Positions 25,632-34,308 of a DNA stretch of 64,000 nucleotides are shown piece after piece; position 1 is the first letter of the stretch, and the number at the start of each line of letters is the position of its first letter. Source of the stretch: Tersicoccus sp. Bi-70 (lineage in GTDB: Bacteria > Actinomycetota > Actinomycetes > Actinomycetales > Micrococcaceae); the NCBI RefSeq assembly GCF_001968825.1, contig NZ_MIEU01000002.1, positions 372,001 to 436,000 of the forward strand, given 5' to 3'. A program made the translations under genes and the position numbers. The notes beneath the pieces were generated by a model. That model was not told the origin of the DNA and ran no database searches. It saw only the letters and a list, made by a program, of their open reading frames with translations.

Positions 25632-27263
25632 TCAGTTCTCCCGCGGGGCAGCCCCGTTCCCGGTGGCCGCGCCGTTGCCGGACGCCGCACCGTGACCGAC
25701 ACCGGCGTCTGCCCCTGCACCCGCACCGTTGCCCGCGGCGGCGTCGGCACGCGCCCGGACCTCGCGGCCGCCGGCGGCGGCCCGCTGCAGGGTCTCGCCG
25801 AAGTCCACCCCGGTGGTGGAGCCGACCATGTCGAGCACCTGCGCGAGGCCCACCGAGATGTTCTGCCCGATCTTGGCCTCGCCGTCCGTCGAGAACACCG
25901 AGAGCTTGTCGATGTTCGAGTACGGGGCGGCGAGCTCGCCGGCGATGGTGGGCAGCACCTCGAGCACCTGGGCGAGCACCGCGGCGTCGTTGAACTGCTG
26001 GTACGCCTCGGCGCGGGCGCGGGTCGTCTCCGCCTCCGCCTCACCCTTCGCGCGGATCGAGTTGGCCTCCGCCTCACCGTTGGCCCGCAGGGAGCTGGCC
26101 TGCGCCTCGCCCCTGGCCCGCAGCGAGTCGGCCTCGGCCTGACCCTCCAGGCGCACCGCCTCGGCGTCCTTCGACCGCCGCTGCAGGTCGATCTCCGCCT
26201 CGGCACGGCCGCGGGCCTCGATCGCGTGCGCCTCGGAGTCCGCGGACACCTTGCGGGACTCGGCACGGTTGCGCTCGTCGGCCAGCTGCGCCTCCGACTC
26301 CGCGATCCGCGCGTACTTCTTCGAGTCCGCGTTCTGCTGCTCGGCGTAGCGCTTCGCCTCCGCGGGCTTGTGCACCTCGGCGATGAGCTGCTTCTCCCGC
26401 AGGTCGTTGTTGCGGACCGCGATGAGCTCCTCCTGCTCGATGATGCGCTGCTGCTGGGCGGCCCGTGCCAGGGGGCCGGCGGCGTCGGCCACGGCCTGGC
26501 GCGCGTCGGTCTGCTCCTTGATCTCGGCCTGGCGCAGGTCGAACGCCTGCTTCGACTCCGCCTCCTGCTGCAGGTTCACGTTCTTCGCCTGCGTGGCCTC
26601 ACGGTTCGCGTCGGACTCCGCGATCGCCGCCCGCTTGGCCACCAGCGCCGCCTCCGGCCGACCCCAGTCCCGCAGATAGGAGCCGTCGTCCTCGACGGCG
26701 GAGATCTGGAAGGTGTCGATCACCAGGCCCTGGTTGTTCATCGAGTGCTCGGCCTCGGCCTGGACCTGGCTGGCGAAGGAGGCACGGTCGCGGATGATCT
26801 GCTCGACGGTGAGCGTGCCCACCACCGCGCGCAGGGTGCCGGAGAGGATCTCCTGGGTGTAGTGGTCGATCTGCTGCTGCTGGTCCAGGAAGCGCTGGGA
26901 GGCCTTGCGGACGTCGTCCACGTTGCCGCCCACCTTCACCTGGGCCACCCCGCGCAGCCGCAGGAAGATGCCGTTCATGGAGTAGCCCTCGACCTCCACC
27001 GGGATCTGCCGGGAGCTCAGGCTGAGCACGAAGGCGCGGTCGAAGATGGGCCGGACGATGGCGCGACCGCCGATGACCACCCGGGCGCCGCCGGACTCCA
27101 GGTCGATGTCCCCCGTCGGGCTGGTCCGGGCCGTGCGGCCGGTGATGATGAGCGCCTCGTTGGGCGCGGCGATGCGGTAGCTGCGCAGCAGGAGCAGCAG
27201 CAGGATGAGCAGGACGACGACGACGATCGCCGCCCCCGCGATGATCGGGATGAAAGCTTCCAT
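25632..27263 (-). CDS. Flotillin-like SPFH-domain membrane protein
   Basis: A 543-residue protein with an N-terminal membrane helix (residues about 4-26, rich in Ile, Val and Leu). An SPFH/band-7 domain follows (about 30-220, with GYSMNGIFLRLRGVAQVKVGG and TLRAVVGTLTVEQIIRDR). A long Ala/Glu-rich coiled coil of flotillin type comes next (about 225-420, with many AEA repeats). The C-terminus ends in a Gly/Ala-rich tail of about 40 residues. Flotillins form oligomeric scaffolds in lipid microdomains on the inner face of the membrane. The ATG 27263 is preceded by GAGGGGA. It is transcribed away from the MoxR operon. Confidence 0.9.
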   Translation of the reverse strand: MEAFIPIIAGAAIVVVVLLILLLLLLRSYRIAAPNEALIITGRTARTSPTGDIDLESGGARVVIGGRAIVRPIFDRAFVLSLSSRQIPVEVEGYSMNGIFLRLRGVAQVKVGGNVDDVRKASQRFLDQQQQIDHYTQEILSGTLRAVVGTLTVEQIIRDRASFASQVQAEAEHSMNNQGLVIDTFQISAVEDDGSYLRDWGRPEAALVAKRAAIAESDANREATQAKNVNLQQEAESKQAFDLRQAEIKEQTDARQAVADAAGPLARAAQQQRIIEQEELIAVRNNDLREKQLIAEVHKPAEAKRYAEQQNADSKKYARIAESEAQLADERNRAESRKVSADSEAHAIEARGRAEAEIDLQRRSKDAEAVRLEGQAEADSLRARGEAQASSLRANGEAEANSIRAKGEAEAETTRARAEAYQQFNDAAVLAQVLEVLPTIAGELAAPYSNIDKLSVFSTDGEAKIGQNISVGLAQVLDMVGSTTGVDFGETLQRAAAGGREVRARADAAAGNGAGAGADAGVGHGAASGNGAATGNGAAPREN

Positions 27264-27412
27264 GGGATCCCCTCGGTCGAATGGAACCCCACGTGAGAAC
27301 GCAGGGCGGGTCCATCCTCGCATCGACCGCGGCGCCGGGGCAGGGGGACGCCCGAACCGTTGCCGGACCGGAATTCACCCGGAGTCCGCCCCACCGCCCC
27401 CGGCCCCTCGAC

Positions 27413-27418
27413 TAGGCT
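27413..27418 (+). promoter_or_regulatory. -10 box (TAGGCT) of the MoxR operon
   Basis: TAGGCT fits the actinobacterial housekeeping -10. It leaves a leader of about 50 bases with the ribosome site CAGGAG before GTG 27475. A clear -35 is not visible. The same TAGGCTCGG word precedes the GmrSD-like gene at 49463. Confidence 0.4.
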
Positions 27419-27474
27419 CGGAGAACGAGAGATCTCGGTCTCACCGCGCACACCCGACGGAGCAGGAGCCGACC

Positions 27475-28482
27475 GTGAGCCAGTCCGTGCACACCGCCAC
27501 CATCGACGCCGAGACGATGGCCGCGGCCGACCGGTCGCTCACCGCGGTCGCCACCGCGTACGACGCCAAGGTGGTCGGCCAGCAGCGGTTGCGGGAGACC
27601 CTGCTCGTCGCCCTGCTCACCGGCGGGCACGTCCTGCTCGAGAGCGTGCCGGGCCTGGCGAAGACCACCGCCGCCACCACGCTCGCCGCGTCCGTCAACG
27701 GGTCGTTCCGCCGCATCCAGTGCACCCCGGACCTGCTGCCCTCGGACATCGTCGGCACCCAGATCTACGACGCCGCGCAGTCCGCGTTCGTCACCCAGCT
27801 CGGCCCGGTGCATGCCAACGTCGTCCTGCTCGACGAGATCAACCGGTCCAGTGCCAAGACCCAGAGCGCGATGCTCGAGGCCATGCAGGAGAGGCAGACG
27901 ACGATCGGCGGCACCGAGTACCCGCTGCCCGAGCCGTTCCTCGTCCTGGCCACGCAGAACCCCATCGAGCAGGAGGGCACCTACCAGCTGCCCGAGGCGC
28001 AGATGGACCGGTTCATGCTCAAGGACGTGCTCGACTACCCGACGCCGGTCGAGGAGGCCGAGATGCTGCGCCGCATCGACGCCGGCGTCTACGCGCCCGG
28101 CCGCGTGGACGCCCCGGTGCTCGAGCTGCACGACGTGCAGGCGCTGCAGGCCACCGCCCGGCAGGTGTACCTGGACCGGACCATCGGCGAGTACATCGTG
28201 GGCCTCGTCTATGTCACCCGCAACGCCGCTCGCTACATCGACCCGCAGCTGGCCCGGTACATCGAGTTCGGCGCCAGCCCACGGGCGAGCATCGCGTTCT
28301 CCCAGGCGGCGCGGGCGGTGGCCCTGCTCGACCGGCGGGACCACGTGCTGCCCGAGGACGTGAAGTCCCTCGCCCACCGCGTCCTGCGGCACCGGCTCAT
28401 CCTCGGCTTCGAGGCCGTCGCCCAGGGCGTGCCGGTCGAGACCATCGTCGACGCCGTCGTCGCGGCCGTCCGAACCCCCTGA
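27475..28482 (+). CDS. MoxR-family AAA+ ATPase
   Basis: A 335-residue AAA+ ATPase of the MoxR class. Walker A is LLESVPGLAKTTAATTLA (about residues 53-70), Walker B VVLLDEINRSSAKTQSAML (about 116-134), and sensor 1 lies in FLVLATQNPIEQEGTYQLPE (about 155-174). The arginine region and lid follow. MoxR proteins act as chaperones that insert metals or assemble complexes together with VWA-domain partners, which are encoded downstream. GTG 27475 is preceded by an AGGAG-like site. It is the first gene of a six-gene operon running to 32943. Confidence 0.92.
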   Translation: MSQSVHTATIDAETMAAADRSLTAVATAYDAKVVGQQRLRETLLVALLTGGHVLLESVPGLAKTTAATTLAASVNGSFRRIQCTPDLLPSDIVGTQIYDAAQSAFVTQLGPVHANVVLLDEINRSSAKTQSAMLEAMQERQTTIGGTEYPLPEPFLVLATQNPIEQEGTYQLPEAQMDRFMLKDVLDYPTPVEEAEMLRRIDAGVYAPGRVDAPVLELHDVQALQATARQVYLDRTIGEYIVGLVYVTRNAARYIDPQLARYIEFGASPRASIAFSQAARAVALLDRRDHVLPEDVKSLAHRVLRHRLILGFEAVAQGVPVETIVDAVVAAVRTP

Positions 28483-28510
28483 CCGCGCCCCACCGAGACC
28501 GGATCCGACC

Positions 28511-29401
28511 ATGGCCGAGACGCTGCTCACCCGGGTGAAGTCCTCAATGTTCGTGCACCTGCACCGGCGCACCCGGGGCCTGCTCGACGGCGAGTACGCC
28601 TCCGTGTTCAAGGGCCGCAGTCTCGACTTCGAGGACCTGCGCACCTACGTCGCGGGTGACGAGGTCCGCGACATCGACTGGAAGGCCACCGCCCGGCAGG
28701 GCAGCACGCTGGTCAAGCGGTACGTGGCCGTCCGCAAGCAGCTCGTCCTGCTCGTCGCGGACACGGGCCGGAACATGGCGGCGGTGACCCGCAGCGGGGA
28801 GTCCAAGCGCGACGTCGCGATCATGGCGTTCGGCGTGATGGGGTACCTCGCCAGCCGGCACGAGGACCTGGTGGGACTGGCCCGGGCCGACGCCGACGGC
28901 GGCGAGAGCCTGCCGCTGCAGGCCGGGGAGCCGCACCTGGAACGACTCCTGCAGGCGGTGCACCGCGCGACCTCGGTCGACGGGCCCGCGAGCGACCTGA
29001 ACGGACTGCTCCGCCACGTCGCCGAGTCCTCCCGCCGCCGGATGCTGCTCTTCGTCGTCGCCGACGAGGCGGCACTCGGGCCGGACACCGTCGAGCTGCT
29101 GCGGCGACTGCGCGTCCAGCACGAGATCCTCTGGCTGACCGTCCAGGACGCCGACCTGATCGCGCCGAGCGCCGCCGGCAAGGACCCCATGGTCGACGTC
29201 GCCTCCGACGCGTGGCTGCCCGAGTCGCTGCGCCGGGATCGGCGCCTGACGGACCAGTACCGGGCGGCGGCCACCCAGCTGGCCGAGAACACCGCGACGG
29301 TGCTGCGTTCGCTCGGCATCGCGCAGGGGCGGGTCGGCGGCCCCGCCGAGGTGGTCCCGGCCATGTTCGCCCTCCTGGAGAGCCACCGCCGTGCGCGATG
29401 A
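28511..29401 (+). CDS. DUF58 domain protein
   Basis: A 296-residue protein with the DUF58 signature GRSLDFEDLRTYVAGD followed by EVRDIDWKATARQG (about residues 35-64), after an N-terminal segment RTRGLLDGEYASVFKG. The rest adopts a VWA-like arrangement (LVLLVADTGRNM) without an intact metal-binding DxSxS. DUF58 proteins almost always travel with MoxR and VWA proteins, as here, and probably form part of the complex remodelled by the ATPase. The start ATG is 28 bases after the MoxR stop. Confidence 0.88.
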   Translation: MAETLLTRVKSSMFVHLHRRTRGLLDGEYASVFKGRSLDFEDLRTYVAGDEVRDIDWKATARQGSTLVKRYVAVRKQLVLLVADTGRNMAAVTRSGESKRDVAIMAFGVMGYLASRHEDLVGLARADADGGESLPLQAGEPHLERLLQAVHRATSVDGPASDLNGLLRHVAESSRRRMLLFVVADEAALGPDTVELLRRLRVQHEILWLTVQDADLIAPSAAGKDPMVDVASDAWLPESLRRDRRLTDQYRAAATQLAENTATVLRSLGIAQGRVGGPAEVVPAMFALLESHRRAR

Positions 29402-29434
29402 CCTCGGCACGGTGACCGCGACGGGGCAGGCGCG

Positions 29435-29953
29435 GTGAACGACGGCGGCCGCTTCTACGGCCCGCTGCCGTACGAGCCCGTGTGGCTGTGGATCGGGCTC
29501 GGCATCCTCGCCGCCGTCGTGGCCTGGTACGTGTGGGCGCTGGTCAGCACCCGCCGGTCCCGCCGGAAGTGGCAGCTGCCCGGGGCGCAGGGGCTGCCCC
29601 GGCTGCGGCAGGAGTACCTGGCCCGCATCGACGCGGTGGCCGCCGCCGTGGATCGCGGTGAGCTGACCGCGCGGCAGGCACACCAGCGGCTCAGCCGCCT
29701 CGTCCGGGTCTTCGCCCACCAGGCCTCCGGCGTCTCGACGCACACGATGACCCTGGCGGACCTGCGGGCGCTCCCGACCGCACCCCAGGAGGCATCCAGC
29801 GCGTCATCCGCGTCCACTGCGAACACCCCCGCGGTCGCCGGGGTGGCCGACGCCGTCGCCGTCCTCTACCCCGCCGAGTTCGGCGTGCCCGAGGCCGCCG
29901 ACGCGCGGCGCGCCGTCGACGCCGCCCGGGAGGTGGTGCGCTCGTGGCCCTGA
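29435..29953 (+). CDS. Single-helix membrane protein of the MoxR operon
   Basis: A 172-residue protein with one N-terminal membrane helix (about residues 15-37, WLWIGLGILAAVVAWYVWAL). A cytoplasmic helical region follows, including ARIDAVAAAVDRGELTARQAHQRLSRLVRVFA and a C-terminal YPAEFGVPEAADARRAVDAA segment. It resembles the short DUF4381-like proteins found between DUF58 and VWA genes in such operons, but this is by position and layout only. The GTG start lies 33 bases after the DUF58 stop and its end overlaps the next gene by 10 bases. Confidence 0.75.
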   Translation: MNDGGRFYGPLPYEPVWLWIGLGILAAVVAWYVWALVSTRRSRRKWQLPGAQGLPRLRQEYLARIDAVAAAVDRGELTARQAHQRLSRLVRVFAHQASGVSTHTMTLADLRALPTAPQEASSASSASTANTPAVAGVADAVAVLYPAEFGVPEAADARRAVDAAREVVRSWP

Positions 29954-30936
29954 TCCAGGGGTGGATGCTGCTGCTGATCGCCGTCGCGCTCGGCGTCGTG
30001 GTCTGGCTGCTGCTGCGCCACCGGCGCCGCCGGGCCGCCGCCGTCCCGGTCGCGCACAGCGAGCGGCTGACCGCCCTGCCCGGATACGCGGCGGCCCTGC
30101 GCCGGTACCGGCTCACCCTGGCCCTGGCGCTCGCCCTGGTGCTCGGCCTCGTCGTCGCGCTCGGCATCGCTGCCGCGCGCCCGGCCTCGACGTCCGCGCT
30201 GGACCCACAGAAGAAGAACCGCGACATCATCCTGTGCATGGACGTCTCCGGGTCGATGCTCTCGTTCAACGCCGAGGTGGTCGACGTGTTCGAGCGGTTG
30301 GCCCGGGGGTTCAACGGCGAGCGGATCGGGATGGTCATCTTCAACAGCTCCGCCGTGCAGGTCTTCCCGCTCACCGACGACTACGACTTCGTGGCCGAGC
30401 AGTTGGCCACGGCCGGCAAGGCGTTCGACTTCTCCTCGAGCGACATCGAGTTCTTCGCGGGCACCTTCACCGGGTCCGGATCGTCGCTGATCGGCGACGG
30501 CCTGGCCACCTGCGTCAACAGCTTCGATCAGAAGGGCCAGCCGCGGACCCGGTCGATCATCCTCTCCACCGACAACCGGCTCGCCGGCCGTCCGCTCTAC
30601 ACGACCCTCGAGGCCGCCGGCCTGGCCGCGGACGCCGGGATCCGCGTCTACGGGCTCAACCCGGCCCAGTCCGGGCTCGGCGGCGGCCGGGACCGGTCGA
30701 GCGCGCAGATGCAGCAGGCGGTCGAGTCGACCGACGGGGACTACTACGCGATCGACGACAGCGGCACGGGCGGTGACGCCGTCGAGCAGATCATCGACCG
30801 CGTGCAGTCCCGGGAGGCCACGACGTTGGCGGCGGCGCCGCAGGCGGCCACCGGGGACCGTCCCGGCGGCGTGCTGGTCGCCGCCCTGCTCGGCGTCGCG
30901 CTGCTGCTGCCGCTGGCCTGGAGGCTGCGCCGATGA
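29944..30936 (+). CDS. Membrane-anchored VWA-domain protein (BatA-like)
   Basis: A 330-residue protein with helices at about residues 5-25 and 55-78, a von Willebrand A domain from about 95 to 275, and a C-terminal helix (GVLVAALLGVALLLPLAW). The metal-dependent adhesion site is complete: DVSGSMLS at 99-106, a Thr/Ser in TGSGSSLIGDGLA and the Asp in ILSTDNR. It should bind a partner protein in a metal-dependent way at the membrane surface and be activated by the MoxR ATPase. It starts inside the previous gene and ends with a 4-base overlap into the next. Confidence 0.88.
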   Translation: MALIQGWMLLLIAVALGVVVWLLLRHRRRRAAAVPVAHSERLTALPGYAAALRRYRLTLALALALVLGLVVALGIAAARPASTSALDPQKKNRDIILCMDVSGSMLSFNAEVVDVFERLARGFNGERIGMVIFNSSAVQVFPLTDDYDFVAEQLATAGKAFDFSSSDIEFFAGTFTGSGSSLIGDGLATCVNSFDQKGQPRTRSIILSTDNRLAGRPLYTTLEAAGLAADAGIRVYGLNPAQSGLGGGRDRSSAQMQQAVESTDGDYYAIDDSGTGGDAVEQIIDRVQSREATTLAAAPQAATGDRPGGVLVAALLGVALLLPLAWRLRR

Positions 30937-32078
30937 CGATCCTGCCCGTGCTTCCCGTCCCCGTCCTCCTGGTCCTGGGCGTGCTGCTGCTCGCGTTCTG
31001 CGGGTGGCGGTGGTGGGCCGAGCGCCGCGCCGGCGCCCGGCCGCTGGCCCGGTCCTGGCTGTGGCGGGCCGCGCTCGTGGCCCTCGTCGTGACGGCGGCG
31101 TTCCGGCCGGGCGTGCCCGGGACGGGGACGACGCAGAACGCCACCGCGGACCTGGACGTGTTCTTCGTCGTCGACACCACCGCCTCCGTGGTCGCGGAGG
31201 ATTACGGTGGCGCGGCCGGGGGATCCAAGCCCAGGCTCGACGGCGTGCGGCAGGACGTCGGCCGTCTCGTCGCCGCCCTGCCCGGCGCCCGGTTCTCCCT
31301 GCTGACCTTCGACTCCTCCGCCCTGACCCGGTTGCCGCTCACGGGAGACGCGACGGCGGTGACGACGGCGATGGAGGTGCTCCGGCCCGAGGTGACCACC
31401 TACTCGCGGGGCAGCTCGGTGACGGTCGCGGCGCCCCTGCTGACCCAGCAGCTGGAGCGGGCGCGGGCCGCGCACCCCGAGCGGGCCCGCGTCGTCTTCT
31501 ACCTCGGCGACGGCGAGCAGACGGACGGCCTGTCGCCCATGCCGTTCACCGTCCCGTCCGGCGCCGTCGACGGGGGAGCGGTGCTCGGCTACGGCACGAC
31601 GGCCGGCGGCCGGATGCGGGCCAACGAGGGGCATGTGGCCGGTCAGCAGGCGTACGTGCAGGACCGATCGGTGACGCCGCCGGTCGACGCCCTGTCCCGG
31701 ATCGACGAGGGCCGCCTGCGGACCGTCGCCGACCAGCTCGGCGTCCCCTACACCCACCGGTCGGCGGGCGATCCGATCGAGAACGCCATGACCGCGACCG
31801 ACCCGGGACGGCTGGCCGCGCAGGCCGGCTCCGTGGCCGGCCGGTTCGAGCTGTACTGGATCCTCGCCGCGGCCGCCGTCGGCCTGGTGGCCCGCGAGCT
31901 GTACCTGCTCGGCGCGGACGTGCTGCGGCTCGCCCCCCGACGGCCCGGATCGCGAGGGCCGGGCTCCGGGGGATCGGGTTCTCGACGAGCCGCGCCCCAG
32001 GGAGCCACGTCTCGAGGAGCCCCGTCCCGTGGGCCGGCCCCGCGACGGGAACCGGAGGTGACCGATGCGGCCCGCTGA
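30933..32078 (+). CDS. Second VWA-domain membrane protein with imperfect MIDAS
   Basis: A 381-residue protein with two N-terminal helices (about residues 5-25 and 45-62), a VWA-like domain (about 72-275), a C-terminal helix (YWILAAAAVGLVARELYLLG) and a basic, Gly/Ser/Arg-rich tail of about 50 residues. The metal site reads DTTASVVAED, so the usual DxSxS is DxTxS with substitutions, and FYLGDGEQTDG supplies the later Asp. Metal binding may be altered. Coupled by an ATGA overlap to the first VWA gene, it is probably its partner (BatA/BatB-like pair). The low-complexity tail is unusual. Confidence 0.85.
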   Translation: MTILPVLPVPVLLVLGVLLLAFCGWRWWAERRAGARPLARSWLWRAALVALVVTAAFRPGVPGTGTTQNATADLDVFFVVDTTASVVAEDYGGAAGGSKPRLDGVRQDVGRLVAALPGARFSLLTFDSSALTRLPLTGDATAVTTAMEVLRPEVTTYSRGSSVTVAAPLLTQQLERARAAHPERARVVFYLGDGEQTDGLSPMPFTVPSGAVDGGAVLGYGTTAGGRMRANEGHVAGQQAYVQDRSVTPPVDALSRIDEGRLRTVADQLGVPYTHRSAGDPIENAMTATDPGRLAAQAGSVAGRFELYWILAAAAVGLVARELYLLGADVLRLAPRRPGSRGPGSGGSGSRRAAPQGATSRGAPSRGPAPRREPEVTDAAR

Positions 32079-32943
32079 CCTGCACGAGCACGACGGTTCG
32101 TCGACCGGGGCGCCGACCGGTGGCCTGTTCGACGGCGCCCCTCTCGACGGTGGGCAGGCCGGCCCACCCGGCGGTGACCGCTGGCTGAGCGCCGAGGACC
32201 TGGAGATCGGCCGCCGCCGCGTGCGCCGCCGCCTGCTGTGGTTCTCCGCCCCCGTCGTCCTGATCGCCCTGCTGATCGCCGCGAAGCTGCTCAGCCTGCC
32301 GCTGTTCGGCGCCCAGGCCGCCGACGCGTGGGAGCGGCAGGACGCCGGCGGTGTCGGCGGGGCGGCGGACCGGCTGGGCGTCGTCAACGTCGTCGAGCCC
32401 TACAAGGCGCACGTGGCCGCCGGCGACGCGGACGTGCTGCGCTCGGACTGGGAGAGCGCACGGCGTGAGTTCACCCGGGCGCTGGAACTGGTCGGCGGGG
32501 GAGTGAACGACTGTCCCGTGCGGGTCAACCTCGTGCTCAGCATCGAGAGACGGGGCGACGAACTGACCGGGCAGGGGCGTGCCGCGGACGCCCGCGCCCT
32601 CTACGAGCAGGCGCAGCGGGTCGTCGGTGACGCCCCGCAGGACTGCTTCACCGACCAGCAGCAGGCGCCGGACTCCGGGCAGCAGTTGCGGCAGGCACAG
32701 GAGCGGCTGCGGGAGAAGCAGACGACACCGTCCTCGCCGCCGCCCACGGCCACCCCCTCGCCCGGCCCCGGCACGCCGACGGCGTCACCGTCACCGTCGC
32801 CGACGCCCGGCCCCGGCACCGACCCGCGCCAGCAGGAGCTGGAGCAACGGCAGCGGGAAGCCAGCCAGGATCGTGCGCCGGGCGGCCCGCGGGACGACCC
32901 GCAGAACGGCGACGCGCCGCCTCCCGGCGCGAAACAGTGGTGA
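32065..32943 (+). CDS. Membrane-anchored TPR-like protein, end of MoxR operon
   Basis: A 292-residue protein with one membrane helix (about residues 57-80, FSAPVVLIALLIAAKLLSLP). An extracytoplasmic part follows, with two TPR-like helical pairs (DWESARREFTRALELV and GRAADARALYEQAQRVV) and a Pro/Ser/Thr-rich tail (many SP and TP repeats) ending in a Gln/Arg-rich segment. TPR proteins of this kind accompany BatA/BatB in other operons. It overlaps the second VWA gene by 14 bases and is the last gene before the nrd region. Confidence 0.8.
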   Translation: MRPADLHEHDGSSTGAPTGGLFDGAPLDGGQAGPPGGDRWLSAEDLEIGRRRVRRRLLWFSAPVVLIALLIAAKLLSLPLFGAQAADAWERQDAGGVGGAADRLGVVNVVEPYKAHVAAGDADVLRSDWESARREFTRALELVGGGVNDCPVRVNLVLSIERRGDELTGQGRAADARALYEQAQRVVGDAPQDCFTDQQQAPDSGQQLRQAQERLREKQTTPSSPPPTATPSPGPGTPTASPSPSPTPGPGTDPRQQELEQRQREASQDRAPGGPRDDPQNGDAPPPGAKQW

Positions 32944-33076
32944 GGAAACCCGCCGGAATCGGCTCATCCGGGGCATAGGCGGCACCGCGCGGACGTTCAC
33001 TGGATGTAGGGGTTCGGGTAGGCAGTCGGCACCAGTGCTGGTCGCCGCGACACGCGGACCGCACGGGACACGCCGG

Positions 33077-33182
33077 TGTGGACAGTGGGGACGACGTCGC
33101 CCACAGGGTGTGGACAACCGCCACCGATGGGGCGGAAATCCGCGGAAACCGGGCTTGCCGCCGAGCGGGTGCCTGTGGACGT
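33077..33182. promoter_or_regulatory. Cluster of three DnaA-box-like sites upstream of nrdHIEF
   Basis: TGTGGACAA at 33109-33117 is the exact complement of the DnaA box TTGTCCACA. TGTGGACAG (33077-33085) differs at one base and TGTGGACGT (33174-33182) at two. All three have the same orientation, in the 469-base stretch between the TPR gene and nrdH. DnaA regulates ribonucleotide reductase genes in some bacteria, which makes this more than chance, but binding is inferred. Confidence 0.45.
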
Positions 33183-33227
33183 CCGGTTCAGAGAATGACA
33201 CGCGTGCAATACATCATCTTGGGGTCG

Positions 33228-33256
33228 TTCCTACCGCGGAGCACTAGATGTAGTAT
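33228..33256 (+). promoter_or_regulatory. nrd promoter with NrdR box overlapping the -10
   Basis: CACTAGATGTAGTA (33242-33255) fits the NrdR-box consensus CACTAxATxTAGTG at all but the last conserved position. TAGTAT (33251-33256) inside it is a good -10, with a weak -35 TTCCTA (33228-33233) at 17 bases. NrdR with bound (d)ATP would repress nrdHIEF by covering this site. A second box, usual for NrdR, is only weakly visible upstream (near 33207). The leader to nrdH is then about 150 bases and contains GC-rich inverted repeats of no recognised class. Confidence 0.7.
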
Positions 33257-33412
33257 CGACGTACACCGAGGGAAAGCATCACCAGCAGGTAGGGATCAGC
33301 TCCGGGCCTCCGGAACTGGAACCACCGGACCTGGACTACGGACCAGCCCGGCTCAGCGGGGATCGGACCGATGCAGCCCCACCAGCAAGGCAGAGATCGA
33401 AGGGGAGAGGCC

Positions 33413-33661
33413 ATGGCGGTCACCGTCTACACCAAGCCGGCGTGCGTGCAGTGCAACGCCACCTACCGGGCGCTCGACAAGAAGGGCGTCGTCTACCAGA
33501 GCGTGGACATCTCGCAGGACCCGCAGGCTCTCGAGGAGCTCAAGGCGATGGGCTACCTGCAGGCCCCCGTGGTCGTGACCGACGACGACTCGTGGTCCGG
33601 CTTCCGGCCGGACAAGATCGCGACCATCGCGACCGGCGTCTCCGCCTCCTCGGTGGCCTGA
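33413..33661 (+). CDS. nrdH: Glutaredoxin-like NrdH
   Basis: An 82-residue thioredoxin-fold electron donor for class Ib ribonucleotide reductase. It begins [20 protein letters not shown], with the redox motif CVQC at residues 11-14. Its C-terminal half [12 protein letters not shown] is the WSGFRP(D)xI element typical of NrdH, which lets it use thioredoxin reductase. The start is ATG 33413 with AGGGGAGAGG upstream; the in-frame ATG at 33371 lacks a site. It is the first gene of nrdHIEF under the NrdR-box promoter. Confidence 0.95.
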   Translation: MAVTVYTKPACVQCNATYRALDKKGVVYQSVDISQDPQALEELKAMGYLQAPVVVTDDDSWSGFRPDKIATIATGVSASSVA

Positions 33662-33807
33662 GCCACGTCGTCAGCGCGCGGGGAGAAGACCCGTCCGGCC
33701 GTCTCCTCACCACCGGCGAGGGGACGGCCGCGGTGCACCACGCACCGCCGGCAGACCAGAACGATTCGACAGGGACAGCAGTTCAACAGGCAGAGCGAGG
33801 TGAACGC

Positions 33808-34308
33808 ATGAGCGCGGCCAGTGCCACTCTCACCGCGGCCGACTTCGCCCGCTTCCGGGCCCAGGCGGAGGAACGTGCTCACGCGCGCGTGCCGGCCGGG
33901 TCGCTCGTCTACTTCTCCTCGGTCACCAACAACACGGCCCGGTTCGTGGAGCGGCTCGGGATCGACGGCATCCGTCTCCCGCTGCGCGCGGCCGAGCCCA
34001 CCCTGCTGGTCACCGAACCGTACGTGCTCGTCGTCCCCACCTACGGGGCCGGCAGCGTCCGCGTCGGGGCGGTTCCCCGGCAGGTCATCACGTTCCTCAA
34101 CCAGGAACAGAACCGGCGCCTGATCCGCGGGGTCATCGGCGCCGGCAACACCAACTTCGGCGAGCACTACGGCGAAGCGGCGGACATCATCGCCGCGAAG
34201 TGCCGGGTGCCCGTGCTGTACCGCTTCGAACTGATGGGCACGTCCGACGACGTGGCCGCCGTCACCCAGGGATTGGAAGAGTTTTGGACACGACAGTCGC
34301 ACAGCTAG
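33808..34308 (+). CDS. nrdI: Flavodoxin-like NrdI
   Basis: A 166-residue flavodoxin-fold protein that delivers an oxidant to assemble the dimanganese-tyrosyl radical cofactor of NrdF. The FMN loop region is [17 protein letters not shown] (about residues 33-49), and later flavin contacts are in [21 protein letters not shown] and [12 protein letters not shown]. The N-terminal extension of about 30 residues ([19 protein letters not shown]) is longer than in most NrdI proteins. It starts at ATG 33808 behind a GAGG site and its end overlaps nrdE. Confidence 0.93.
   Translation: MSAASATLTAADFARFRAQAEERAHARVPAGSLVYFSSVTNNTARFVERLGIDGIRLPLRAAEPTLLVTEPYVLVVPTYGAGSVRVGAVPRQVITFLNQEQNRRLIRGVIGAGNTNFGEHYGEAADIIAAKCRVPVLYRFELMGTSDDVAAVTQGLEEFWTRQSHS

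Noticed and set aside
33207-33221. Second NrdR box upstream of nrdH
   Set aside because: Only about nine of fourteen consensus positions match and the distance to the good box (35 bases) is not a whole number of helical turns.
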